Shown here one piece after another: positions 24,383 through 36,075 of a DNA stretch of 64,000 nt. The notes beneath the pieces were generated by a model. That model saw only the letters and a list, made by a program, of their open reading frames with translations, was not told where the DNA came from and did not search any database. Position 1 is the first letter of the stretch; the number at the start of each line of letters is the position of its first letter. Source of the stretch: Sapria himalayana (lineage: Eukaryota > Streptophyta > Magnoliopsida > Malpighiales > Rafflesiaceae); assembly GCA_029783825.1 (NCBI GenBank), contig JAREIK010001323.1:62001-126000 (forward strand), read 5' to 3'. Position numbers and translations under genes: made by a program.

Positions 24383-24690
24383 TGTTGGAAGATGTTGATT
24401 AGTGCATTAGAGACAAAAAATAGAAAATGAGAGAAATGAAGTTGCACCAAGAGAAAAAAGAAAATAAGAGAAGAAAGAAATTTTTTTATTGCACACATAC
24501 TATTTTCATTACATTATTCTATTCTTTATATAGATGTTATGAAGACAATTGTCATCATATCATCTAAAGTTAAAAAAAATAAAGTCAAAAATATGGAACC
24601 AACTAAGTTTGCAAATGAGAAAAAAGAAGAACAAAATATGGAACTAAAGTCAACAAAATGGAAAAAACATAGATGTATATCATTTTAATA
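24383..24690 (-). repeat. 5' LTR of the copia element
   Basis: Starts TGTTGGAAGATG on the plus strand next to the primer binding site and aligns with 20301-20603. The two LTRs differ by scattered substitutions and small indels, so the insertion is old. Confidence 0.9.
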
Positions 24691-24695
24691 GTTCC

Positions 24696-26150
24696 AATTG
24701 TTTCTTTTTCTATAATAAACTTCCATTTAGCAGCATGCGAAATGGGGAAAACATTACCTCATTTTGCAAATATTTTAGAAAATTCAATATCTCAACACAT
24801 ACAAAAATATGTAATAACATATAACAAAGAATCACATCATAAAATAAAATAGAATTTAATAAACTAAATTAAATTGCTTGAATTACTCTAAACTAGCTTT
24901 TCCACATCACATCAAGCAGACTCAACAAAATGTGCATATAAGTTTTAATTTTAAAATAATTTATTAACTATGTCATCATCATAATTAGAGGAAATATTAT
25001 GATATCTTTGTGATTAAATATCTATAACACTTGATAGTTAATTTACTATTGAATAAAATTACAAATTATAATTCATAAAAGTCGGGAGAAAAATGTCTAT
25101 ATGGTAGTGTATATGTACATGCATAAAATAAATGTATAATTATAAGAAATTATCAAATAATTTATATAATATTTATCTTTTAAATTGTTGCAAATACAAA
25201 AATCATGTTGAGCCTTTATTTTCATCCATACATATGGATAATGACGACATGAGTAATGATAATAAAATATGAAAACTTACTAATGGTATATTTGTTTGAA
25301 ATTGAAAATTTAAAAAAATATTTACTTTTAGTGCACTAAAAAATGAAAACCCAAAAATTATATTTCACATGAATTATAAAATATATTCTAAAATAATGTT
25401 TCTTTTATATTTTCGAAAGCAAATCATGCCTTGATAAATATGTTTACATAAAAAATATGTTTATATAAAATTATTTTCTAAACCAAAACATGCCATATTA
25501 TTATAGTAAATTTTTTATATTTGTCAAACATTTTTGTTTATCATACAACCCTAAATAATACCAAAATGAAAACTTTTATAAAATTGTTATTTATATATAA
25601 ATACTTATATAAATATAATTACATATATATAAATATAAATATTTGTACAATATAAATATAAATATTTATACAATATAAATACAAATATTGTTAATTAGAT
25701 CTATAAATCTTTTGAATAAAGATCTTATCTACTTAGCTTGCAGATCTTATTTACTTTGATTGCAGATCTTATTTTTTAAGACTCATATATGAGTCAATAC
25801 TAAATAAATAAATAAATAAAAATAAATAAATAAATAATATATATATATATATATGGGTCAATATATAATATTAGTTCAATTATTTTTTAAGGATAATAAT
25901 ATTTATTTATTTAATTAAAAAAATATTTATTAATTAAAAAATATTTTAAGGATAATATTTATTTATCCTTAAAATAAATATTTATAAGATCTTTATTTTT
26001 TAAGGATAATATTTAATTAATTAAATATTAATATTGTTCTTTAGGTTTTGATTTGTGGGGACACTAAAATAAAAATATTTTTCATTAATTCAATTATTTT
26101 TTTAAATATTTTGGAGTAAAGTGTAAATATTTTTGTAATCGGTAGGGAGT
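24696..26150. other. AT-rich spacer with short tandem repeats
   Basis: No gene recognised. About 25555-25690 has repeated AATATAAATATTTATACAAT-like units. 25700-25790 has three units of about 30 bp ending GCAGATCTTATT. 25800-25850 is (AATA)n followed by (AT)n. 25880-26035 has several TTTTTTAAGGATAAT copies with their complements, able to form stem-loops. Confidence 0.5.
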
Positions 26151-26640
26151 AGAACTAAGAAAACGTCAGACGAGGAATGGCCGAATGGGACGTGTTTGCG
26201 TCGTGGACAATTTCTGGTAATTAATTTGCCTCGTGATTCGTGAACGTACATGCCACTAACTTTCGGCTTCCGCTTTCGGCTTCCGCTTTCGGCTTCCGCT
26301 TGCGGCAGATTCCGAGTCTGTTCGTCCGTATCCCAGTTGTTTTCTCATCTCGCTTACTGGCTGGTCGGCCGAGTTCATTTATTATGATTGCTGGTGTTCG
26401 GCAAAGTGTTGGGATTTCCACGTCTAGCTAGTCAAGGCAAAGTGACGAGTGTTGGGATTTTTCGACATTTATAAGAATTTGATATCGCACTTATGCCTGC
26501 CAAAATCTGATTTCTTGTTGGAAACTCTGTTGTTCAAAATAATAAACGCTGCGTTAATTTGTTCAATTTCACATGTATTTCAAATAGCCAGCCCTGATGC
26601 CTCATCTGTGATTTATCATCGACCCGTAATGTGTGCATCT
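26151..26640. other. GC-richer island with a 13-bp tandem repeat
   Basis: Composition rises clearly above the flanks. Three perfect copies of CTTTCGGCTTCCG lie at 26260-26298, with a partial fourth. Open frames on both strands (26221-26421, 26240-26431) match no family I recognise. It could be a decayed gene 5' end or promoter. Confidence 0.35.
26260..26306. repeat. 13-bp tandem repeat, three full copies and a partial one
   Basis: Unit CTTTCGGCTTCCG at 26260, 26273 and 26286, then CTTGCGGC. Confidence 0.9.
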
Positions 26641-26809
26641 GCAGCTATCCATTAATCTATGTTAATTTCTTTATAAATGAGAAGAGGAAGAAATGGACAC
26701 AAGAACAGAGAGGAAATAACAATTCTAAATTGATAATCGCAATTACAACTCTATATTGTACTCTTGGACTAAACACACGTGTATTCTTATACAATCACTC
26801 ACACATGCA

Positions 26810-26854
<45 letters not shown>

Positions 26855-27011
26855 CTATATATATGCATATTCATATACACACATCTATATTTGATTGAGT
26901 GTGAGTGTGCATATTCATATGCACATGCACGTGGACGCATATTTGTTTCTATATGTATATTGAAACTTACATATTTCATCTACACATGTATACACATGCA
27001 TACATATTTGT
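26641..27011. repeat. Spacer with (AT)n and ACAC/ATAC-rich low-complexity sequence
   Basis: (AT)n runs at 26813-26848, followed by TATATGCATATTCATATACAC-type sequence to about 27000. The open frames here on both strands are low-complexity artefacts. Confidence 0.7.
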
Positions 27012-27830
27012 GGAGTGTCTGAACCGTATTAATTTAATATTTATTTATTTTTTCATATAATTCTATTTTGCAGAGATGTATTAATACATAAAGTTTGATG
27101 TATGATTCAATAATTAATATAATATATGCAAAAATTATCTGATGTGTATTTTAATGTTTTGTTGTCATTATTTTTTTAAATAATTTTTAATTTTATATTT
27201 TTTATGAAATAATTGAAAAATAAAAAAAATAATGATTTAAAATAAAAATAAAACCAATCATGTAAAGTGTTTATAGTTGTCAAAAACTATGATAAAACAT
27301 TTGAATTCTTTTTGGGTTTTATCTCAAATAGGTTCTTCTATGTTTGTATATATTAGATCGAATGAATTTTTCTTCATATAGTATACAAATACTTTTATAA
27401 TTAAGATATAGTCTTTTTAGCTTAGCCAAGAGTGACCAAGTCGAGAATATATAAATAATGAGTTGATCATTTTTAAATATCTAATAAGATATGTTATAAT
27501 ATAAGAAAAAATATGTAATTTATTATGCTCAATTTTTTAAAAAAACTTCTTAGAAAACTTGTAATCTAACAAAAAAAATTTATATATGTGAAAATAAGAT
27601 TAAAATTGAGTTGTTTTAAAAAATAAATCATATAAATTAGATAAATGGGATAATAATGAATAAATAGAATATGTGAAAGAAATAAAAGTATAAATTGAAT
27701 GTTATCATAATTAATAATTTTTAAGAATTTTTTATTAACTAAGAAAATACTAAGTGAATAATAAACAATAATAAAGAAAAGCAAATAATTATTTGTAATG
27801 TTACTATTACCTTTTGAGTTGATAATTTTA
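27012..27830 (-). mobile_element. Copia integrase remnant, same family as 56.5-57.3 kb
   Basis: It runs parallel to 56508-57290: both have GGAGTGTCTGA near one end, GATGTATGATTCAATA/GATGTATAATCTTATGA, AGGTTCT(C/T)TATGT, and AACTTAGCCAA/TAGCTTAGCCAA. On the minus strand it reads like the start of copia integrase (FDLIYTNIEEPI..., about 27365-27325). There are many stops. Confidence 0.55.
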
Positions 27831-28052
27831 AAATTTAAAGTGGAAGAACGAATAATTTGATTAGTACCTAAAGAATGAGAATATTTTTTATTATTTTAAA
27901 GACTAATTTTATATATTATTCTCAAGCAAGAGTTAATATTTTATAAAATATTTTTTATAATATTAGTACCTAATTTTATAGTGATTAAATTTTATGAGGA
28001 TCCTAAGATAATTATAGTGGTTGGTGTTTCTATCTTAATATTTTTTAATGAT

Positions 28053-28340
28053 TAGAGGTGACAAATGAGTCATATTGGGCCAACACAACTTATTTTATTT
28101 TGTTCACACAGGGGCACCATGCCATGCTGACTCACCTATGAAAAATAGCAACCCAACATGACCTTGATGGTCAACTGACAACTCATGTCTGTTGGGTTGT
28201 GTCGGGCTAGGCCAAGTTATCTGTCATGTTGTATGCAACCCAACATAACTTGGGCCCTAAGCATGGTCCATGCCTCCCTTGGCATGTATCGAACCTAGTC
28301 TAGCTTAGATTCAATACATGTGGACTATATGCGGTAAAGT
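28053..28340. mobile_element. Partial hAT derivative of the GC-rich-end family
   Basis: The left end TAGAGGTGACAAATGAG resembles the family terminus. The following sequence is GC-richer with GGGCCAACACAAC and GGCACCATGCCATG motifs. No right terminus or target duplication was found, so the right limit is only where composition changes. Confidence 0.55.
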
Positions 28341-28600
28341 TATATACACTACATATATGTATTATATATATGCGTAATTAGCATATTTCATTGTGTGTAG
28401 TCACACACACACACACATGCACTAGCATTGCATATATGTTGTATGCATATGCATACATGTAATATTCTATAGATATACTGAATACACACACACACACACA
28501 CACATTTATACAACATATATGCATAATATATATATATATATATATGCATATATGCATAAATACATCTATTATTATATATACAATTATACATATATGCGAT
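28341..28600. repeat. Microsatellite-rich spacer: (AC)n and (TA)n runs
   Basis: (AC)n at 28402-28417 and 28483-28504, (TA)n at 28528-28546, and ATATGCATA-rich sequence between. Confidence 0.85.
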
Positions 28601-28692
28601 GAGGGGGAATATATTTTTCAAAGATGTCCAAAATGTTCTTGAGTTCCTTCAAATTAACATTAACTTCCTCAACATGGATATTATTAGCATAT

Positions 28693-28788
28693 TTGGATTC
28701 TCTTGGAGGAAATAGCAAGACAATGATGATTGCTTGCATTAGCCTTGTTGAAACAAATGCTAAGGAAACCTTGATCACATACTTATGG
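28693..28788 (+). pseudogene. Kinesin motor domain fragment (kinesin-4-like)
   Basis: Thirty-two codons read [20 protein letters not shown], then TNAKETLITYLW. They match the end of the kinesin motor domain, whose family sequence is [34 protein letters not shown]. The switch II-distal loop and alpha-5/alpha-6 region are covered. The preceding LTRLL and the following neck are not present, so this is an isolated fragment of a host gene, most like plant kinesin-4 (FRA1 type). An open frame of 67 codons from 28624 contains it, but its flanks are not kinesin. Confidence 0.65.
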
Positions 28789-28935
28789 CTAATTTGCTTG
28801 TTTGGTTGGAGGTTTGATTATCAGTAATGGTTGGTTTTATATTCATTCTTATCAGATTAGGGTATGCAATTAGAGTAACCTTTAGAGTATCATTTAGAAA
28901 TAATACACATACATATATATTTATGTGTATTCTTA

Positions 28936-28963
28936 TATTATTATTATTATTATTATTATTATT
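28936..28963. repeat. (ATT)n microsatellite
   Basis: About nine ATT units. Confidence 0.95.
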
Positions 28964-29199
28964 TTGTTTTTAGTCTTTCGTCATTATGAATTATGTTTGC
29001 ATTGTTGATTCTAGGCCTAAATAAAGGAATAGGGTGGCGTCAGGTAGATAGCTAGCCTGAATTAATTTGTTACTAATTTATTAATGAATCTTGAATTATT
29101 GATATATGCTAATACTATAAAATTACATGCTTTAAGTTATGTGCTATGTTGTTTGAGTATAATTGCTTGGCAAGGGTTACTATGATGCTATCTAGACAT

Positions 29200-31330
29200 A
29201 GTATAAAAAAATAAGGGTTCTTGCATCTCATTGGATGAGAGTAAGTAAATAAGTTAGTCTTAGTTAGTATGTTTCGGGTAAATTCTTGGAATATTAAATT
29301 ATTGAATGATACAAATATATAGTTAGTTAATATCATAAATTATAAAAATATTGATATAGAATATTTACACGTGACTAAGTAGAAGAATGAAAAATTTAGG
29401 TAGATAATCATAAGTGTTAGTATGTAGGCAAATAGGACTACTATGGAGATAACTATGGATGAAAATTTAAAATATAATGTTATAAAGGTTAAGAGAATGA
29501 GTGATAAGCTTATAACAGTCAAATTAGTAGCAGATGAAGAGATCCTAAATATGATTGGTACTCATGCTCTATAAGTAAGATATAATGAAAAAATAAATTA
29601 AGGTTCAATAAAAAATTAGATGACGAAATTAATTGATTATTGAATGTAGATGTGAATATTATATGGAATGAAATGACTAATTGCATAAAAAAATATTGAA
29701 AAAGATTTTAAGTGTTTCTAAAAAAATATTTATTCATATAAGGGAATTAAATGGTAGATAAATTAAGGTTCAATAAATCATTAAGATAAAATGAGTTTAT
29801 TTTAAAGAAATATTGAACATAGAAATAACGACACTGTTAAGTTGTATTAGAAGGTAAAAAATAGCTAAATGTGTGATGAGTAAAACTAAATTTAAGATAT
29901 ATGATGATTTGTATGATAAATTATAAAATAAAAAAAAAATATTTATAAACTTATTAAAATGTGGAGAAAAAAAGTAGAGATATTAGTAATGCAAGTGCAT
30001 TAAGAATAAAGACAATCAAAAAAGAATGAAAATTATTGGATCCAAATAAAAGATATGGAAGTCTATGAGAGATGAATAATATATTTTTATGATTTTTTAA
30101 ATAAGTTTACATATTTAGATTTGAATATTTAGAATGATATAGAACTAAATAATTTGAATATTGAAAGCAATAATACCTGATGGTTCACTTATTGAAGTTT
30201 GGAGGGCCATGAGTGAGAAAAACATGATGTGGTTGACCAAGATATATAATAATATTATGAGGACAAAAAGATGTGGAATAAATAAAGTCAAAATATTAAA
30301 ATTATTATTAATAAAATAAAAAAGATGTTTAAGATTATAATTATCAAAGTATTATACTCATGAATTATATTATGAAGCATTGAAAAATAGTGATTAAACA
30401 TAAATTAAGAAGCAAAATATATATTTTAGTGAATTAATTTGGATTTATGCTGAATGTCTATTATGAAAGTTATTTACTAGATTATATAATTTCATTAAAA
30501 ATAAGTAAAACTTATGCATGATTTTTATTAATATAGAGAAAGTTAATGATAAAGTTCTAAAAGATTTAATTTGATAAGTATTATATAAGAAAGAATTATC
30601 AAATATATTTATTGAGTTAATTGAAGACATGTATGAGGATATGATGTTTATAATTATATTAATTTAAGGTGTTCCTCATGAATTTCTAATGGTTGTGGGA
30701 ATTCACCATATCAGATAAGATGAAATTGAAGAATTTAATTATTATTTGATATCTATTATGATAAAAAAGTATCAAGTTAACATATATAAAAGGTGTTACT
30801 TAAACAAGTATATATCTGATAAGATATAACAAAGAAGACATCATTTTATATGTATTATTTGTATATTATATAATATTACTTGATGAAATTGAAAAATGAT
30901 CAGATAAAAAGTTAGAAATTTGGTGGGTAGAACTTGTGTCTAAGAAGTTTAGAATTAGTCATAGTAAATCAAAATATTCAAAATATAAGTTTGATCTCGT
31001 TAAGAGTTATAATAATTTGATAATCAAAATAAAGAAGTTAGAAGTATCAAATATCAATTATTTCAAATACTTAGTCAATACTCTATATATCATAAATGAG
31101 TATATCATAAATTATCAAAATAATTTGATAATCAAAATAAAGATGAGGAGATTAACGAATATATATTTCATAGACATGATCAAAGTTGATTGAATTGAAT
31201 GAGGAGCTTCATCAAGGGTTTTTTGTCATAAATGAGTACCAAGCTTAAATAATAATATTAATAGATCAATTATACGATCAATCATATTTTATGAAAGTGA
31301 ATATTGAGTAATCAAAAAGTAACATATACA
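29200..31330 (+). mobile_element. RTE-type LINE remnant
   Basis: Plus-strand pieces follow the order of a plant RTE-clade protein. The endonuclease end reads RMSDKLITVKLVADEEIL (about 29490-29550). The linker reads YDDLYDKL...KCIKNKDNQK (29900-30025). Reverse transcriptase gives DGSLIEVWRAMSEKNMMWLT and KIYNNIMR (30180-30265), FGFML (30435-30455), FINIEKVNDKVLKDLI (30525-30570) and LIEDMYEDM (30615-30645). Then come SKKFRISHSKSKYSKYKFDL (30936-31000), NYFKYLVNTLY (31050-31090), and IKVDWIEWGASSRVFCHKW (about 31180-31235). Stops and frameshifts are very dense, so it is ancient. No tail or target duplication was found. Confidence 0.75.
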
Positions 31331-32000
31331 AATGTTAGGAAATATCACATATGAAGATGACAAGATATTTCAGTCTAAAGAATATATGATTAGTTGTGAT
31401 AAGTTGTAATACTCAAAATACGAGTTTAATTATATTAAGAATGATAATAATTAAATAATCAAAATAAGAGAGTTAGAAATATCAAATATTAGTTATTTCT
31501 AATATCTGATCTTTATATCAAGTAAAGATGGATAAATTGATGAGTATGTATCTCCATAGATAGGATTAAGATTGAATGGATTAAATGAGGAGCTGTATCA
31601 AGTATTTTTCATAATAAATGAGTACCAAATAGTTTTGATAAAAAATTTTATAGATCATTTATGAGATTATCCATATTATATGAAATTAAATATTGGATAA
31701 CTAAAAAGTAATATATACAAAAGTTGGGGGTGTTAGAGATGAGGATGATAAAGTGAATGTGTTAATATTATCAAAGATAAAATTTAAAATAAAGTTATTA
31801 AAAAAAGATTAGAATAACAACTATAGATAATAAGTTAAGTGAGAAAATTATTTGAGTGTTTTGGTCTCATCCAACATAGATTTTCTTGTGTATTAGTTAT
31901 TGAATATAAGGTTGTTTGGGTAGAAAGAATGAAAAGAATTAGAGGTTTAAATGAGAAAAAAATTATAAATAAAGATTTAATAACTTAATAACTGAGAATA
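31330..32000 (+). mobile_element. Second RTE LINE 3' fragment, partly repeating the first
   Basis: 31380-31720 repeats the course of 30950-31310 (TCAAAATACGAGTTTAATTA, GAAGTATCAAATATTAGTTATTTC, GGAGCTGTATCAAGT). It then continues into the C-terminal part of the RTE protein (EMRMIKWM-like near 31735, KRIRGL-like near 31935). It is a separate copy or a tandem partial duplication. Confidence 0.6.
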
Positions 32001-33389
32001 TACATAATTTTTAACAAAATAGGTTAGAAAAAAAATTTCATATAATATATCCCAAATAGTAGTGATAAAGGTTGCTTGATAGTGATGATGATAAATTATT
32101 CATAATATATATATATATACACACACTTTAGTACATCTAAAACTTAAAAAAATAGAAAAATTTAAAAATAACTTTAATAATATTTTTTTTATTATTAAAT
32201 TGTGCAAGTGTAATATAAAATAAAATACAATAATATGAAATTAAATATAATAATAGTTTTGTGAATATTCATTAATGTTATAATAAGTTTCTCTTGTTTA
32301 GTTCATATAAGTACATATAATTTTCATAATAAAGTGCTGAAATTAAATATAATAATATTTTTGATTCATTTAATTTTAACTCTTAGATTCATATAAGTAG
32401 CTAAATAATAAAGTCGTGAAATGATCATCTAATATTTAATTTTTTTTTCATCTTAACAGTTATGTTATTAAAATATGAGTATGATCTATATTATTTATAT
32501 ATACCACTAATATTATATATGCATATATTCATAATATATGATGTAAGAGTGCATACAATAAAAATTTTTAAGAAATTTAGAAATGAAAATTGTCTCAATT
32601 AATTTTATTTATTATGATTTTATTAGTTTTAGTATTAATGAAATCAAATATAATATGTTGATAATTAATTATATGAATTTAACATTAATTTATATGTTAG
32701 ATATTATCGATACAATTCAATTATATTTTTTAAGATACTGAATTGTTACTTATTTGTAAAATTTATAATTTTTTATAATATGCTAATTAGATATATATAT
32801 GCATACAATAAATTAGTCTAAGATATTTGATAAATTGAGGTAGAATTTCAATATTAGTAATCATTATAATTATTTCTTTTCGTGCAAACTTATGATCAAA
32901 ATAAATAGGGTTACTAAATTGAAAATAAATTCAAATTTAATAATCTTACGACTATGGTGTGTTAGGGGATGTTTGATAACGCACTTAAATCTTTAATAAT
33001 TAATAATATTTTTTTAATGATTAGGGATTTAATTTTTTTTAATAATTAATAATATAGTAACAAAAAATTCATTAAAAATTCTATTTATGTTAGATAATAT
33101 GTAATACAATGATAATAAGGATAAATATGTAAAATATATCATTTTTATCATTTAGCATTTATAGTTATCAAATAATATATTTATATTTAGTATTCAATTA
33201 ACAATAATTTATCAAACATCCTTTTAATATAAATTTAATATTTATAAAATTCAATTTTAATTTTTTAGCACTTTAATTTTTTCAACTTTATCAAACGAGT
33301 TATTAGTCTATGATTAAATGCATAATATTTTTGATATATTATTTGATGTGTCTGATTCGGTGTGTAGTCTAATCATTAATTTTATAACT
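32001..33389. other. AT-rich spacer
   Basis: No gene recognised. It contains a possible short inverted-repeat element (see 32967-33221). Confidence 0.5.
32967..33221. mobile_element. Possible MITE
   Basis: GGATGTTTGATAA at 32967-32979 and its exact complement TTATCAAACATCC at 33209-33221 enclose 255 bp of AT-rich sequence. No clear target duplication is seen. Confidence 0.35.
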
Positions 33390-33471
33390 ATTAAGATTTG
33401 TTTTATTTGCTTATTATTATTTAGTTTGTTGTTTTCATTATTTAAAAGTACTCAATATTTGGGTTGTCTTA

Positions 33472-33513
33472 ATATATATATATATATATATATATATTTA
33501 TTTATTTATTTAT
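33472..33513. repeat. (TA)n-(TTTA)n microsatellite
   Basis: Direct reading, inside the left LTR-like segment. Confidence 0.9.
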
Positions 33514-33615
33514 ACACTTTATGTTGTATTCTTAATTTTTTTTTTCAATTTAATAAAATTATTATTTTTTTCTTTTTTTCCTCTCTTCTCTCTTTCTCGA
33601 AAATGCACCTAATTT

Positions 33616-34093
33616 GAACCAAAATCTAAACAACCATTGAACATGGTTTCATAGGATTATTTTTGGTGAAGTGGTGGCAACATTGGGGTGCACGGGTGCT
33701 GGCGCACCCTTTGGCTGGTTTAGTGATAACAGTCATTGATAGTTTGTGGCAACAATGGTAGCATTGACATGTCATTATGAAAGACCCACATACAATGAGT
33801 ATCTTGGACTTTACTTGGTGTTTTGTGGCCATTTAACTTCCAACAACATGTTTCTAGTGATCCAAAAATATTTTTTGGTGTACGATGATAGTCCTCATGG
33901 TAGTTGGCATTGCAGCATCCGTGCAAAAGTGCTTCAATGGGTATTTTGATCCTTTCTTGGTGGCTTTCGGACAATGTTTGAGTATATTAAAATATTTGAA
34001 ATATTTGGTTTTAGAAATTTTATATAATATTGTGGTGGTTTGTGTAAGTTTTTATTTTTATTGATATCAATGTGGAAGTGTGCTGTTTTGTAA
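33616..34093. other. Interior of the split copia remnant, no gene recognised
   Basis: Open frames on both strands (for example 33720-33974 minus, 33746-33949 plus) match no family I know. Confidence 0.4.
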
Positions 34094-34101
34094 GATAAAA
34101 C

Positions 34102-34878
34102 TAGAGGTGTAAAATGAACTGTGTCAAGTTATCATGACTCATTTTTTGGTGGCCTGGTTGGGCTACTATGCCGTGCTGGACATGAAACTAGTTGGGTACT
34201 TGGGTCATGCATGACTTGACACTAGTTGGGTGTTTGGGCTGTGCCGTGTCTGCATTGCCACATGGTAGGTCATCCCAGCACTACTTGATGTATTGCCTTT
34301 TTGAATCAGGCATGTCGGGTTGTGCAAGGTCGGATTATGTCTTGCCAGGCTGGCTGACAGTGGCACGAAACTGCCACTGTCAAACAGACCACTAGCCACC
34401 TGCCACTCCAGTGACTTAAGTCTCCAGGATCCCACTCCATGCCCCACAGGCCACTACCCACAGAGGCACAGACCCACCCACTGGTCAGTGGCCACTTTCC
34501 CTGGCCAGTGGCTAGTTCTCAGTGGGTAGCTGCTCTAGCAGTGCAGTTGTTAGTTCTCAGTAGGTAGTGGCACTAGCAGTGCAGTGGTTAGTTCTCAGTG
34601 GGTAGTGGCACTAGCAGTGTAGTGGCTTGCACTGGCAATTGCAGTGTGGCACTCTGGCTTGTGGCCAATGCCCGAACGATCAAATGTGAAAGGGAAAAAA
34701 AAGTTAATTTTTTTTTTTCAAATTTCTCTGTGCCACGAGTCGATTCTGGCACTGCACGAGGTCTATGCAGCATTGATCCTGCGCAACATGAATCATGCCA
34801 TGTACCAACACAGTCACGATCTAGGCATGACCTTGGACCATGCCATACCTAACTCACCCGGCCCACTTGACATATCTA
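34102..34878. mobile_element. Non-autonomous hAT element of the GC-rich-end family (777 bp)
   Basis: Left end TAGAGGTGTAAAATGA, right end TTGACATATCTA. Flanking 8 bp are GATAAAAC (34094-34101) and GATAAAAT (34879-34886), seven of eight identical. The interior is GC-rich with GGCACTAGCAGTG and GTCGGGTTGTGC motifs and includes a 38-bp tandem repeat. Overlapping open frames on both strands are compositional. Confidence 0.8.
34513..34626. repeat. 38-bp tandem repeat, three copies
   Basis: Units start at 34513, 34551 and 34589, each beginning TAGTTCTCAGT, with a GGTAG...CTAGCAGTG core and few differences. Confidence 0.9.
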
Positions 34879-35269
34879 GATAAAATGGAGAAAAATGAAT
34901 GAAATTAGTGTGTGATCACTAGGGATATTCATGTGGAAATTAAGAGTAAATATATACTATTGGACTATGTCAATATGGATTTGGTTTGTGACCTAAGATT
35001 ATGTGGATTACTTATTGGACAATTTACTTCAAACTAAAACTAATATGGTGATTGATCATAATGTGTTGAGTGTGTATGACTCCTTCAATACTTGTAAGAG
35101 AGTTTGTGACTTGATCATTTTGATATATTCTTCAAGAATATTTTATTTATTTGATAATATTATCCAGTTCATGATTTGCCAATTGACTGATTAGAATGAG
35201 ATGACTCATTATGCAACCTGAACATAATTTGTGAGATAATTATTTGTGTGGTACAAGTGTTGATGGATT

Positions 35270-35830
35270 AGACTACTTTGAGGAGATTTGATAAATATTC
35301 GTTTCATGTAGTTTGCTTAATATTCTTAAGTTTGTGAAGAAAGCTTCAGGACGTGAGATTACATTTAGAAATTATAGACACAACATTATAGAGATATATT
35401 TAGTTTCTAGTTGGGAACCTGTAATCACAATGAGGAGATCTACTAGATACGTGTTATCGTGTTTTGGAAAAATAAGAATCATATAGTTATTTTGAGATCA
35501 AGTCAAAGGTAAAATATAAGATTGATAATGATTAGTTGTAAGCATCAATGGATCATGATTTCATGGAGGTGCATTGTCTACCAATTCAGAGATCGTTGAC
35601 ACTTTACTGTGATAATCAATCAGTCCAACACATTGCTATACTATCATCTTGGTGTTTTATGAGTTGATGAAATATATTAAAGCTGATTGTTATTTTTTCA
35701 TAACATCAATGGCGATTTGATTATTATTGTCTACATATTTATTAATGAGCAAATTATTGATATCTTTATGAATGCTCTCAAAGAACAAGTTTTTTTTTTT
35801 TCTCTTCACGGCTAAGCTGCTAAGGGCTTG
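35270..35830 (+). pseudogene. Copia RNase H remnant
   Basis: The plus strand reads KFVKKASGREITFRN and YRHNIIEIY (35330-35400), MRRSTRYVLSCFGK (35430-35475), matching D-RRSTSGYCVFVGG, then TLYCDNQSVQHIA (35600-35640), a typical RNase H block near the polyprotein end. Stops interrupt it. Catalytic residues before the RRST block are lost. Confidence 0.65.
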
Positions 35831-36075
35831 TGAGTTGTGACATATAAGCCCCAACTTGAATGAAGTTGTTGTGGTTTAAGTTATTTTTTGTTTATTGTTT
35901 ATGTGGTTTATTTTTCATTGTTTGAGAGCATTTAACATATAAGCTTCCCCAAATCACATATATGGTTTTTGTTATATTCAAAAATAATTTTTTCAAATTA
36001 ATAAAATTGTTTTCTTTTTTCCTCTGTCTCCCCCCTTTCTTTTTGTCTCTGAAAATACACCTAATCTCTGAAAAT

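Larger units (their letters stand above)
20301..24690 (-). mobile_element. Ty1/copia retrotransposon with both LTRs and target duplication
   Basis: A 4390-bp element on the minus strand. Its LTRs are 20301-20603 and 24383-24690, and the flanking 5 bp GTTCC is identical on both sides (20296-20300, 24691-24695). Next to the right (5') LTR is a primer binding site reading ACTGGTATCGAA on the minus strand (24382-24371), close to the initiator-Met tRNA type TGGTATCAGAG. Next to the left (3') LTR is a short purine tract, ATCAAGGAG (20612-20604). Domain order gag, protease/pre-integrase, integrase, reverse transcriptase, RNase H is that of Ty1/copia. Coding is broken by many stops and frameshifts. 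Confidence 0.9.
33390..36075 (+). mobile_element. Ty1/copia remnant split by a hAT element
   Basis: A decayed LTR pair is suggested by resemblance of 33390-33615 to 35870-36075. Both end in a run like CAATTTAATAAAATT...TTTTTTCCTCT...GAAAATGCACCTAAT. RNase H of copia type reads on the plus strand directly before the right LTR. The interior has lost most coding, and a hAT derivative (34102-34878) lies inside. Confidence 0.5.

Noticed and set aside
26631..27022. Three overlapping Tyr/Ile-rich open frames
   Set aside because: Low-complexity (AT)n and ATAC-type sequence, not proteins.
28388..28621. Cys/Val/Tyr-rich minus-strand open frame
   Set aside because: AC and TA microsatellites.
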